From Funneliformis mosseae (taxonomy: Eukaryota > Glomeromycota > Glomeromycetes > Glomerales > Glomeraceae): a stretch of DNA of 22,253 bases. The stretch spans positions 1 through 22,253 of the forward strand of contig CAJVPP010001158.1 in the NCBI GenBank assembly GCA_910592005.1, given 5' to 3'. The notes under the pieces are model-generated. The model was given only the letters and a program-made list of their open reading frames with translations. It made no database searches and was not told the origin of the DNA. The position numbers and the translations under genes were made by a program. Positions 1 through 9,657 of the stretch are shown one piece after another; position 1 is the first letter of the stretch, and every line of letters starts with the position of its first letter.

Positions 1-1928
1 TTAAGTTATATTGTGATATCAATGGTAATATAAATCTGCCTGATCATAAAGGGTAGTATGCCAGATAGAAAGCTTACATCATATTACCAATAACTGTAAA
101 TGCAATAAAAAATGCAAATGTCTTTCAATCCAATATGACTTATGATTTGATAAAATAATGTTTATAATTGCTCAAATATAAAGTCATTTAGCAGGACAAT
201 TAATAGAAAAATTATATAAATTAATCAAGATGTAAGACGCATTATTGTAATGGACAATGATTTAACTGACTTCAATATTGAATGGATTAGGATCCTTTAT
301 AAGAATAGAGTATTTTTAATTATTCATAACACTTATCAACCACAGGAAGGTAAAACATTCTGCTTGGCTCTTAATAAAGAAACTGTATTAGCTAAACTCT
401 GAGATTGGGCCAAGCAAATGTTTTCACTACCTTTTAAGAATCAGAAAAGTGTTTCACTTTATCTGCCATCTCAAAAAGAATATACAAGGGATTATTCGTG
501 CTCTTAAGACTAATTTTCCAGAACTACGAATTAAAGAATATTATGGTAAATCTGATCTGATAGAAAAGGTTCATGATTTCAGTAATGTTGAAAAAGCATG
601 AAAAGCTGTAGATCTAGTTGCTTATACTAGCACTCTAAAAATAGGAGTATCTTGCACTAATCCTAATTTTGAGCGAGCATTTTATCTCTTTAATAGCTAT
701 ATAAAAATAAATGCTAGAATGAATCAGATATTATTCCGCATATGATACATTAAAGATTATATATATCATATCAAGCAAAGATCGTCTAATGTTTCTATTA
801 TAGAAGAAGGGCTATTTTAATAGTTATTAAATATTAATTGTGAATGACTCCCCCAAGAATTTCAGAATAGAGAAATATTTTTAGATATTGATTCTATTAT
901 TCAGAATAAAGAAGTACTAACTATTCGTTTATAGATAGCATATATGTTAGAAAAATTTTGATCTCATTATTTATTTGGTTGAGAATGGTTGATTTTTTCA
1001 AAATACGGATATAGTAATTTCTGTCATAAAACTCATTCCTAAATCTGAAAATACTATGATGTCATTATTCCAAATAGTGAAGATGAATTCCTCTACCATT
1101 AAAGCAAAGGAGATAGCAGATGTATCTAATGCTACTATTATCAATCGTAAGACTGCTAAATTATTAGAGAATAAATCAAAAAAGACTTTAGAAGAAATAC
1201 GCTCTTTAGACTAATATCATATTGTAGATTGTTATGAGATTTCGCCTGAATCATTGACTGAGAATTTCATCTCAAAGTATGGAAATTATAATCACATGAA
1301 ATAGTTTAGGGTTTATAAGTAATTACAAGATGCTAGTACTAATAATAAAATGGCTATTAAGGTTATATCCCATAAAGATTACTGAGAAGATAGGCTCACA
1401 ATTGTAACCTAGGCTAAGAGGCATTGAATTTGCCTAGAATTATTAAAAATTTACATATCAGCTAGAGATACTGATAATAGAGCATGATATAAAGCTGATA
1501 AAGTCAAAATACGTATAGGTTCTCCTGAATCAATATCATATCTTTAGAGTTTAGTGCCTAAAATAGCTTGAGTATTTGATAATACAGATGCATCACGCAG
1601 TGCTAAAAAATTAGGATTAAAAACAATCTGAGCGAAACTTGGTTTATTAAATGCATCTCTTTATATAACTTATGGATTGAAATTTAAGGCTATTGATAAG
1701 AGTCAAAGATATTATCATTTAGTTAGTTTATTTAATAGTAAGGATACCTCCAAGTTTTCTTTATACTAAACAAAAAAAGAAATCTATTAGAAAAATGGTA
1801 AAGATACTTGATATGAATATTATAAAATCTCACCTGATGAATTATTATTAGATAATCTTTTTAGTTCTAGTAAAGTTGATAATATGCAAATTTCAGAAAA
1901 TATTCAGAATTTATTTGATATGTGTTAA
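1..1928 (+). pseudogene. SF2 origin-binding-type helicase, C-terminal part, remnant A
   Basis: This is a decayed superfamily-2 helicase of the Herpes_ori_bp (origin-binding protein) type; the 5' end lies outside the window. In order I see a Walker B region (149-160) where the expected Asp-Glu reads Asp-Lys, a linker with IIHNTYQP near 320-350, motif V TSTLKIGVSC at 626-655, and motif VI NQILFRI followed by TGA at 743 where a second Arg is expected. A C-terminal domain of about 390 residues follows, ending at TAA 1926-1928. The frame changes at least three times and stops are frequent, so the gene is dead. Stops such as TAG after YL and TGA after IA look like former Gln and Arg codons. Remnant B at 11484-14813 has the same architecture but is strongly diverged. 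The original role would be replication initiation or unwinding for a mobile or virus-like element. Confidence 0.62.
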
Positions 1929-1954
1929 TGCTATGCCTAAATATTTATCTAAAA

Positions 1955-2008
1955 AAGTGTAGTCTTCTTTCATTTTTTTTATATAAGATTACAAAGAAGA
2001 TTACACTT
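1955..2008. repeat. 16-bp inverted repeat after the helicase stop
   Basis: Arm 1955-1970 (AAGTGTAGTCTTCTTT) pairs with arm 1993-2008 (AAAGAAGATTACACTT) at 15 of 16 positions across a 22-base T-rich spacer. It starts 27 bases after the helicase stop, between two convergent pseudogenes. A shared 3'-end or transcription-blocking hairpin is the simplest reading; a replication structure or a small-RNA source is also possible. Confidence 0.6.
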
Positions 2009-2158
2009 ATTCAGGTAGGTATTATTAAAAAAAATTCTCACTCCAATCAGAATATATAGTCACATACTTTGAGATGTAGGCTTCTATCAAAATTTTATAT
2101 AATAATCGACTAGTAATATTTTTTTATTTACTTTTTAATAGATAATTCAGAGGGATTT

Positions 2159-2683
2159 TTAATGCTTCAAATTTTGAGCTAACCACTAATTCTCAAAGAG
2201 GCCAAGATCTGTATCCTTATCATCTGACTCAGAAACTAAAGCTTTATAAATTCTAGATAACTCTAGAGCTGAGCTTTTAATTATATTCCTATCACCTAGT
2301 ATTTTGACTTAGATCAAATCTGTTAAATTTTTTTCTAACGAATCTGCAAATAGTTGTAAAGAAGTGGGAAACAAGTGTTTATAAATCAAAGCATTACTAT
2401 CATTTGACTTGGAAATTAGAACTTCATAGATTTTGGATTAAAGGAACTTAGCTTTATATTTCTGTTTCATCTGATAATTTAGCAAATGAAATCTACCTAA
2501 ATGATCAGGATAGCATTCTGTAGTAGAAACAGTATATTTACGATAACCACTAACAAGGCAGAGTTTGTTTTCTATATTTTTTTCATATAATTTTCAGTGC
2601 CTATAATACCTAGTGGGATCATAGCACTTATTTTCACAAATAGTGTTATCCTTTTTAATATGTGTGCAAGTAAAGCGAGCCAT
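2159..2683 (-). pseudogene. Cys/His-rich (zinc-binding-like) protein, remnant A
   Basis: A single reading frame of 175 codons runs from ATG at 2683 to TAA at 2159, broken only by four stops (codons 30, 82, 125, 166: TGA, TAA, TAA, TAG) and no frameshift. The N-terminus reads MARFTCTHIKKDNTICENKC. It is followed by RYY, then spaced Cys/His residues (C42, C57, H61, H66), a spacing that suits one or two zinc sites. The C-terminal half is charged and helical-looking. The gene lies convergent to helicase A. A homologue in the same relative place, sharing IKKD, IC, C and RYY, lies at 14885-15145. I do not recognise a named family. A DNA-binding accessory of the element is a guess from position and cysteines. 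Confidence 0.6.
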
Positions 2684-2811
2684 GATCAAAGACACTAAAA
2701 TAAAAGTATTTTAGAATATAAAATCTTCTTTTACTTTTAATTTCATAATAAAATATATGTTTAAATTAATCAAAACTATAATGAGATAAATTATTTTTTT
2801 ATACTAATGTT

Positions 2812-3420
2812 ATAGATATATTAGATCCACTGACTGATAAAAACATCTATAATCCTAAAACTAATCACATGATAATTATAAATAGACCAGTATATCATAA
2901 ATTATTACATGACGGATATCTGCATTGAAAGAAGAAAGGCTTTAATCCTGCCTTTACATGAATTGCCAATATTAAGAAGATATCTTTCTTTTATTTCCTA
3001 TCATATTTGCGGTATTGTATCAGAAAGAAGTTTACTAACGATAGTTAACAAAAAAATAAGCCTATTGCAAATCTTGTTCTAAGCAAATTAGCATGATTTT
3101 ACTTTATACTAACTATTAAAATTATGCTAGAGGCATGAAGAGATGAAAGTTTGAAGGAATACGTACTTATAAAATTTCTCTATTACCTGAATTTAGCTCT
3201 TTCAAAGTATAGGTCAAATGCTTTATATGATATGTTCATTAAGACAAATGCTTTAAGACTGAAAGAAATATTAGCTCTAACATGTGCACTTTACTAAAAT
3301 GTGAATTAATACAGATAATTCATTTATAGCTTTAAAATAGAGGTTCTATGACTATGTATTTTTTCTACATATTCTATTTACCCATAATTTTTAAATATAT
3401 GCAAAATATATTTCAGTTAA
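2812..3420 (+). pseudogene. Hypothetical protein with NPxT...YxxLL motif (2C_adapt-like)
   Basis: One frame of about 200 codons stays in register to TAA 3418-3420 without a frameshift, but carries about ten stops (first TGA at 2926), mostly TGA or TAA at likely Arg/Trp/Gln sites. The N-terminus has NPKTNHMIIINRPVYHKLL (from 2851). This resembles the NPxTGRxI...YxxL signature of the '2-cysteine adaptor' domain known from large DNA viruses; the flanking cysteines are not seen here. The rest is helical and basic (FNPAF, KKNKPIANL equivalents) with no motif I can name. It sits between the Cys/His-rich gene and the recombinase of remnant A, and no counterpart exists in remnant B, so it may be an extra or lost gene of the unit. 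The start codon is not visible. Confidence 0.42.
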
Positions 3421-3616
3421 AGCAGGTGACCTTAAAGAGATCTTCTATAAGTTATATATATTTTTCCTTTTTCTAACCTTCTAATACTGTAGTTTTTACT
3501 AACCATGAGGTAGTGAATTACAGAATATTTTTTTCAAATTAAATTTTATCTCACTTAATATAATCTGAATATCACAGATTAATCTAACTACCACCATATA
3601 TTTTACATATCACTTC

Positions 3617-4745
3617 ATGTCTGCTATTATAACCAAGTTCATTACAGATCATAAACTCACTAATGAGATGAGTCTCAAAGAGCTTAGCCAGTATGAACCA
3701 AAAATACTTAAGCTCTTGAAAACTGGTGTGCTAAAAGTAGATAAAGAAAAAAGGCCTTAGGCTCGTGATCATCTTTAAAAAGGATATAAATATAGCAAAA
3801 AACAGGCATTTATATTAATTCCTCACGAGAGAGTTAGGCAAAGTAAAAGTCAAGTAATCCCAAAGAAGAAGGTTTGAAAGTTGAGGAAGTGAATATATAT
3901 CAAGTATTCAATAGTACTTGTTCTAAGGAGACTATTAAATAAATGGCTTAGCGTATTGTTTAGGATAATCTTAGTGAAAGAGATGTAAAAGTGATATCTA
4001 TAACTTTAGTTAAAACTGCTTCTGATTCTGTCATCACCTTATTACGTCTCTTTAGGCTTCAAAGAGAATTGCAAACCCTCAATGTATCAAGATTCTGAAG
4101 ATAACCAGAGTATTTAATAAAATCTAACAGAAACGTACTGAGCAACGTGAAAATGAAAGGATTGATTTTTCAGATCACTTTATATTAGAATTAGTTAAGA
4201 AAAGATTAGATGAGTATAACGTATCTAATATACCCAATAAATAAGTTCTAGCAGATATAATAATCATGTTCTGCATTCATTCTACTAAAATTAAAAATTT
4301 GCGCATATTTAATAGAAGTGTAACTGAATACGCAAAAATAGGAAGGTATAAGATATTTCTCGAATATTTAGATCACTGAAAAAGAATGAGAAACAGTAAG
4401 ACAATTGCTTACATAGATTCAGGAAGCAATTTTTTCTGGACAATTAAGAGATCCTGAAAAGTCTAGATGTGTATATTTAAATGCATTTTTAAAAAAAATG
4501 AATTTCTCCTTGAAAGTGATAAACCACTGCTTCTAAGCTATTTGTGCAAATTAGGAGTAGTATTTGCAGTTGTGGCTTATGGAATGAAGAATTTATCAGA
4601 AACTATGACTATTATTAGTGAATCACTTCAACATTCGTCGTATAATCATACCTCACCTATAAAAAACTATACTATAGTAAATTATTAGTTAAGGAGAGAA
4701 CTATATTATCAAGCAAAAGCATTTAAACTCTTTGATAAAAACTAA
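3617..4745 (+). pseudogene. Tyrosine-recombinase-like protein, remnant A
   Basis: The frame opens at ATG 3617 (MSAIITKF) and must shift about four times to reach the C-terminus. The C-terminus lies in the open stretch 4467-4688 and continues past TAG 4686 to TAA 4743. Motifs in order: NKIQ-type helix; IPNK-(stop)-VLAD; box-I region reading HSTKIKNL at 4278 where remnant B has RPAEVKSL; a WIQEAI-like helix; YLCKLG (4539-) where a SLRK-type box II would place Arg; and QHSSYNH...NYTIVNY with the candidate nucleophile Tyr at 4668. The order Arg, (H)xxR, Tyr suggests a Crypton/phage-integrase-type recombinase. Box I (R to H) and box II (R to C) are lost through single transitions, so it would be inactive. 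An unrelated element protein is the alternative. Confidence 0.5.
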
Positions 4746-4830
4746 TCATATATAAGCTAAAGGATCAGGATATCATTTATTAATTTTATTTTTTTATTTA
4801 AGGCAAGATATATCATATATAAAATATCAC

Positions 4831-5656
4831 GAAAATAGTAATTGATCAAAATCATTTATCTGATAGTGTACTCAATGAGCGAAAAGTTATCAAATACAGA
4901 AAGAAATTAATCCAGATATTCAGACTAAATGAGCAAAATATAGAAGTATATAGTGCATTTTCTGGTGAAAATAGGGTACTAAAGAAACAATTGGAAGATT
5001 ATCATTCCTAATATAACATTTTAGAAAGAAGGGTAAAAAGATTAGAAAGAGATATGAATTCTTAAAAGTCAAATTGGAAATCTGAATAAATATGTAGATA
5101 GGAAAACTGTGGTCAACTTAATATATGAAATAGTTTCTTCGTTAAATATTAAAAAATGTAAAGATTCTTCCTATTTATCTAAGTCTTCTGAAGAATTTGA
5201 TTTGGTTAAGATAATTGAGGTAAAAAAAAAAAGGATGTCTCTCATAAACAACAAAGAAGAGCGCAACCAAGAAAGGTTAATCAGGTGGTAGTTTAAAGAG
5301 ATGAATCAGGCACTTTGCATATTTTTGATCAAAGATATTAAGTTTATCAGATAAATAATCAAAATGGAAAGTGATCTAAAGCATCTGACAACCTTAACCA
5401 ATATCTCATCAAGTCTACTTTGTCTAAGACTAGTTCATCTGAATCAAGCTCATCTAAGAGTAGTTCATTTGAGTCTAGTTCATTATCTGAGAGTAGTTTC
5501 TCTAAGACTAGTTCATTTGAATCAAGTTTATCTGAGAATAGTTTCTCTAAGACTAACTTATTTGAATTCAGTTCATCTGATTTTAATATTAATAAAATAA
5601 TAAACATGATTAAGCATCAAAGGATTTGGAAGCGTTTAACTCAAAGAAAAGATTAG
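4831..5656 (+). pseudogene. Coiled-coil, basic and Ser-rich protein
   Basis: Assembling frames gives a charged coiled-coil N-terminal part (LNEQNIEVYSAFSGEN, then LERRVKRLERDMNS), a middle segment with SSLNIKK, a basic stretch (KQQRRAQPRKVNQVVV) and a Ser-rich tail starting near 5420. The tail repeats a unit of about 15 residues, SKTSSFESSLSENSF, roughly three and a half times, and ends in KHQRIWKRL before TAG 5654. Two register changes are visible: one near 5083 and one at the A-run 5222-5232. No ATG opens the frame, and internal stops occur at TAA and TGA codons. It follows the recombinase of remnant A in the same orientation. The basic plus acidic/Ser layout suggests a nuclear or DNA-associated protein, but I do not recognise a family. 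Confidence 0.5.
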
Positions 5657-5703
5657 GGGAAAAATGTATATAATAAAAATAAGGCTAATTAGCTATCCAA
5701 TAA

Positions 5704-6165
5704 ATGCCAGTCCAGACACTGATCAGCATTTGGCTAGTTAATATACAGTATAATTCTAACGTAATATTTTTTTCAATCAAAAAGTATTCTAACTATATAA
5801 ATAAAACAATATATACAGATAATTTACTTGATTTTCTTTTACTAGAGATAATATCATTTATTCTAAAGTATCTTTCAGAACAGAAACTAAAGAATTCTCA
5901 CAGTATAAATAATATATTGGAAAGAGAGGTAAACCTTGAATGATGCAAAAGAATAGAATTTTTATTTGAGAGAATAGTTTAAAGCAATTATACAGTAAAG
6001 GAATATTATTTGAAACTAAAAGAGTATAATTTAAGCAAAGACTATCTAGAATAGCTTCTTAAAAATCTATTTTTTAAAGGATTATCATCTGAGAATACAT
6101 TTAAAGTTTTTTTGGATGAGCTAGAAGTACTTGCATTAGATGAAATAGTAGAAAGGTTAAAGTAG
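5704..6165 (+). pseudogene. Hypothetical protein, helical
   Basis: One 154-codon frame from ATG 5704 to TAG 6163 stays in register, with only three internal stops: TGA 5941, TAA 5980 and TAG 6052. The sequence is Leu/Lys/Glu-rich, with segments such as NNILEREVNLE, YYLKLKEYNLSKDYLE and VFLDELEVLALDEIVERL, so it is probably all-helical. It begins 48 bases after the Ser-rich gene and ends about 30 bases before the F-box/LRR module. I see no known domain. Together with the preceding gene it forms the 3' part of remnant A, which remnant B lacks. Confidence 0.45.
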
Positions 6166-6238
6166 TGATTGTATAATTATTCCAAAGGTGCTTTGCTATT
6201 TTTTTATTTGAAGATATAATATATAAAATAGAATATGT

Positions 6239-7279
6239 ATAGCGTAATTAAACATCTTTTATTTACTAGAACTATTAAAATAGATTTTACATTTTGTAGC
6301 GATAGATAAATCTCTCTATTCTGCTCTATTTATTTGCCAGTTGTAATACAAATGTGGTATTCCTATTTTATAGAGATGCATTGAACTAAAGAAGAATAAC
6401 TGAAGATATGACTATAATATTAAGAATCATTTTCGATTGAAAAAATTTGTAAAAATAATATGTGAAAAGAATAAACCAGCTTATGCCTCAAATGTAATTT
6501 ATCTAGAAATAACTTTTTACTATTCACTTTCAGATAAAAAAATAAAAAGTATTATAGATACATTTTTGAATATAATTCATTTAGATTTTAAAGAAAGTAT
6601 AGGTTTTGGTGATAAATCACTATTTATAATAGTAGAATCATATCTTAATTTAAGATATTCTAATTTGTGAAATGCTCAAATAACTGATAAAGGTTTATAT
6701 GCAATTGTACGATTATATTATAAATTAGAACATCTAAATATTTCTTACTGCAAAAATATTACTGATAAATCTTTGTTTGAAATCGCAGAAAATTTTTATG
6801 ATTTACAAGTATTTCATTTTGCTAAAACATGGCAGATTACAGATAAATCTATAAAATTCATCATAAATTCATGTTTAAATTTATGAAATCTTGATATTGC
6901 ATTTAGCAAGAGAAAAATCAAAGATGCTAGTATGTTAATACAGAAATGTCTCAGCATAGAGTATCTTGACTTTGTTGATGTTATAGCTTTTTGTAATGAT
7001 ATATTAATTATAATTATCATCAGAGCATCTCTGAATTTAAGACATTTAAAGATCAGATATAATGATATTGGTGATAAGGTTACTGAAATTACAAATATGA
7101 CTATCAAAGAAATTGCTCACTCATATCTCAATTTAAAATTTCTAGATTTGGAAGGATGTGAAAATATTAGTAAAAAAGCTATGAATCAGCTAAATCCAAA
7201 TATTCATATTAAAAATTTTGATAAAGTTTACTATTCTGATTTAGAATCTTCTAACTCTGAAACTGAATTAAAGTGCTGA
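6239..7279 (+). pseudogene. F-box / AMN1-type leucine-rich-repeat protein, copy 1
   Basis: In living relatives such proteins are substrate adaptors of SCF ubiquitin ligases. One register runs through 347 codons to TGA 7277 with no indel but seven internal stops: 6245, 6281, 6344, 6371, 6401, 6668 and 6884. The F-box core is at codons 8-47 (LLELLK-stop-ILHFVAIDKSLY, then CGIPIL-stop-R). LRRs follow from about codon 95, with the AMN1-like phrases ITDKGLYAIV, ITDKSLFEIA, ITDKSIKFII and IKDASMLI. The tail is acidic and Ser-rich ([11 protein letters not shown]). The presumed start reads ATA (6239), as in copy 2, perhaps a former ATG. Against copy 2 it lacks about 44 codons after GDKVTE, roughly one and a half repeats. 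At 6884 copy 1 has TGA where copy 2 keeps CGA (18148). Confidence 0.82.
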
Positions 7280-7384
7280 TCTTCAGCTTAAAAGATATCA
7301 CATTTTTTTTGATTATCTCTGGCAGATTTACCATCAGACATATATAAAAAAAACTTTTCACAATATTTTTTTTAAAGATTATTA

Positions 7385-7560
7385 ACTGATCAAGCAGAAT
7401 GGTCATACTCTATCGATCTAACTAATTCAAAGTGGTGATCATCAACTCAGAAGATTTTTTGCTGAGCCTTATATATACTCCTATGTGACAAAAAAAAATA
7501 TAGATTAGCTAACCTGTTCTAGATATAGACACTAGCTAAATTTTCACACAATTGAAAAAA
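7385..7560. repeat. Dispersed hairpin repeat, copy 1
   Basis: The shared core is GATCATCAACTCAGAAG, then TTTTTTGCTGAG, then ATGTGAC with an A-run, a GCTAAC(C) block and TTTTCACA. Similar blocks occur at about 20660-20830 and 21225-21385. The hairpin arms here are CTCAG (7446-7450) and CTGAG (7462-7466). It sits 3' of the LRR gene, between convergent genes. It is probably a small non-autonomous repeat or a conserved 3' region. Confidence 0.5.
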
Positions 7561-7617
7561 TGGTAATTACTTTTCAGTAAATAAAACATTTTCACTTTCT
7601 ATAGATAAATTTCTGTA

Positions 7618-8086
7618 TTAATACACCTGAACTATTTTTACCAAAGGCACTAAGGTAAGAAACTGGCAGAAGTTTTGAAAATATGCTTTTGCATTTTTAT
7701 TGGCTTCTTCTAATTCACTTATTTTCTAATCAGAATGACTGACAATACCAAGAACATTCTGAATTATGCTTATATCCTCTTTCAAATATAAAAGCAAATG
7801 ATATAATATTTCAAGTGACCTTTTCTCATATATTTCTCCCTCAAGATCATGTATATTATTATATAATATAATAAGAATAAGGTGGCAATTTACATCGAAA
7901 TCTTTCTATATATCTAATAATTTTCTATCAAATCAAATAACAGCTCAAACGAATCTTCAAGTATTTTTCCTTTTTTGTTTTAATTCAATACTGTTTGATT
8001 TTTACTCTCAATAGGTTCCTTTTTTGGATCTGAAAATATACCATCAAAAGTCTGAAAAACCTCCTCTGCATCATCAAAAGAAAACT
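7618..8086 (-). pseudogene. Coiled-coil hypothetical protein, copy 1
   Basis: Read on the minus strand from about 8086: FDDAEEVFQTFDGIFSDP, then NQTVLN-stop-NKKGKILEDSFELL, then after register changes YHLLLYLKEDISIIQNVLG and KISELEEANKNAKAYFQNF, ending at TAA 7618-7620. The heptad-like second half predicts a coiled coil. The homologue at 20113-20554 shares VLNQNKK, LLLYLK-DISIIQ and a Glu/Lys-rich helix. It is convergent with the LRR gene. The start codon is not evident, and an upstream exon cannot be excluded. No family is recognised. Confidence 0.5.
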
Positions 8087-8225
8087 ACAAAGTATTAAGA
8101 TTAGATATACGCAGGTGAGCCTACTATTCACATTTTTCTTTTTAACATATTAGAGATATTGATGATAGTTTATTTCTTAGAATCTGGCATAACTTGAAAG
8201 TGTATTCTAAATAAATAAGAAAAAA

Positions 8226-8521
8226 TGAACTGCAGATCAAGCATTTAAGAATGACTATTTTGACTATATTTATATAGTATTATGATTACAGGTACAAAGT
8301 GGCATTTTATCATATATACTCCTGATGATATATACTCTATAAGTGAAAGCGAATACCAAATTAATCTCATAAAGTCAGCAGTTAAAGATAATCTTGAATT
8401 ACTTCAAAGTAATGTAAAAAGAGTAATAGTTATTATTGTTGAATTGTTGAAGGATCGGGTTAGTATTGATAGTTCTCTAGCTAGCAAGAGGATTAGGATC
8501 AAAAAATTTATCAAAAAATAA
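8226..8521 (+). pseudogene. Small conserved protein (ITGTxWxFIIYTP...LLKDRVS), copy 1
   Basis: The frame after TGA 8226 gives TADQAFKNDYFDYIY. A two-base insertion near 8272 then shifts into the open stretch from ATG 8282 (MITGTKWHFIIYTPDDIYS), running through VELLKDRVSIDSSLASKR to KKFIKK and TAA 8519. The copy at 21732-22026 is in frame across the insertion point. Where this copy has TGA (8226), copy 2 has TAG (21732), as expected for two independent hits on an ancestral TGG. The G-x-W-x-F...LLKDRV pattern looks like the C-terminal end of a larger fungal hypothetical protein, so upstream exons may be missing. The function is unknown. Confidence 0.55.
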
Positions 8522-8587
8522 TATGTATCACAGGCTACGTGTTAAATATTTATATTTATTTCTTGCTTGTAATAATAAAAAATTTTT

Positions 8588-8794
8588 ATTAGAGTAAATG
8601 ATGACGATTTTGATAAAATACTTATGGAAATTTACGAGAACTATGATATATATTTTAATAATCCTATACTTCAGTCAGTAATGAATTCCACCATCTCTAC
8701 AGTAACTGCTTAGAAAAATTATTAGATGAATAAATTATTAAATTATGCAAATTCGTATATTTTTTTTTTCAAATTACGTGAGTGGCTTAGATAG
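8588..8794 (+). pseudogene. Hypothetical coding scrap
   Basis: A 69-codon register begins IRVNDDDFDKILMEIYEN and passes through ILQSVMNSTISTV with only two TAG stops before the TAG at 8792. The acidic opening and even composition look protein-like for so AT-rich a region. There is no start codon and no recognised family. It starts exactly where similarity to duplication copy 2 ends. Confidence 0.28.
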
Positions 8795-8844
8795 CAAGCA
8801 AATATCATCTATATTTTCTTTTAGTATCCTGCAGTAATACGTTA

Positions 8845-8961
8845 CTAGTTCATATGAATTATATCCACAAAATATTCTATGTGCAATAGTATGTTACCAG
8901 CATTCACAGTTGTAGGATCTATTAATAACTCTGACCAAGAGCAATATTTTTGTGTTAACAT
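8845..8961 (-). pseudogene. Hypothetical coding scrap, minus strand
   Basis: ATG 8961 opens 38 codons (MLTQKYCSWSELLIDPTT, then AGNILLHIEYFVDII) to TAG 8845. It is more protein-like than the surrounding sequence, but short and unsupported by a paralogue in the window. Confidence 0.2.
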
Positions 8962-9657
8962 ACTGATAGACTTTCTTTAATATTCTGGTATATTCTATCT
9001 TACTTATTATATAGTTCTGAATTACTAATAAAAAAACCACATTTTTGATTTAAATTTTGCAGATCGTAAGACAAAGCATTGTTAAAAAGAAATTCAAAAA
9101 TAGAAATAAAATGATTAAAATCTATGATTTACAGTATAGATCTTTAGATAAATGGTATATTTTTATTATTCTACTGGGTTAGCATTACGTGATAGACAAA
9201 TCACTTATATTCTGTTTTAAGATAAAAGTTATAGAAATTAGTAGTGCGTAATCTAATATAGGTGATTTATCATCAACTGTTTTTATAGATCTCAATCTAT
9301 GATGAGTAAATAGTAGATTCGATTTTTTTACAATAGCCAATCTATATAATGCAATAATACATAGTATTTATATCATAACATATCAATTTAATATAAAATC
9401 GTTATTTTATTGATTTTTTTTAGCATAATTATTAAACACATTTTCGTCAGAAAAATATTTTTAATATATTGTATAATAGGACAGTTATATTCAAACTGAA
9501 TATTCAGTCATGAGTAATTCAAGAAGAATTTTATGAAAGTTTTCTGAAACACAATTCTCATTATTTTTTTACAATTATAGCAGTATCAGGAATCATCAAT
9601 GCATTATTAGTTATTTTAGATAAATACTGATTTACATTATTAAAGATGTACTTAAAC
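8962..9657. other. AT-rich stretch, no clear gene
   Basis: No long register, paralogue or motif is visible on either strand. A weak run MSNSRRIL-stop-KFSETQFSLFFYN begins near 9511, but nothing supports it. Confidence 0.5.

Larger units (their letters stand above)
6190..8590. repeat. Segmental duplication, copy 1 (F-box/LRR module)
   Basis: This stretch matches 17533-22093 in gene order, orientation and sequence. Similarity starts in an AT-rich leader near 6195 (TTTTTTTATTTGAAGATA, against TTTTTTTTATTTAAAGATA near 17540) and ends near 8588, just after the small gene. Upstream and downstream the copies diverge at once. Copy 2 is longer because of a Tc1/mariner, extra LRR sequence and an added region at about 20580-21700. 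Confidence 0.75.

Noticed and set aside
5359..5607. Leu/Asp-rich ORF on the minus strand and another plus-strand ORF (5364-5600) over the Ser-rich region
   Set aside because: Shadows of the SKTSSFESS repeat; the 5420-5656 frame continues the coiled-coil gene, the others do not.
6814..7107. Minus-strand ORFs over both LRR copies (also 18120-18371)
   Set aside because: The plus frame carries the LRR phrases and matches between copies; the minus frames are complements of those repeats.
6239..7279. Reassigned genetic code or readthrough (TGA/TAA/TAG as sense)
   Set aside because: All three stops occur at Arg, Gln and Trp sites, paralogues have sense codons or a different stop there, and other genes carry frameshifts and catalytic losses.
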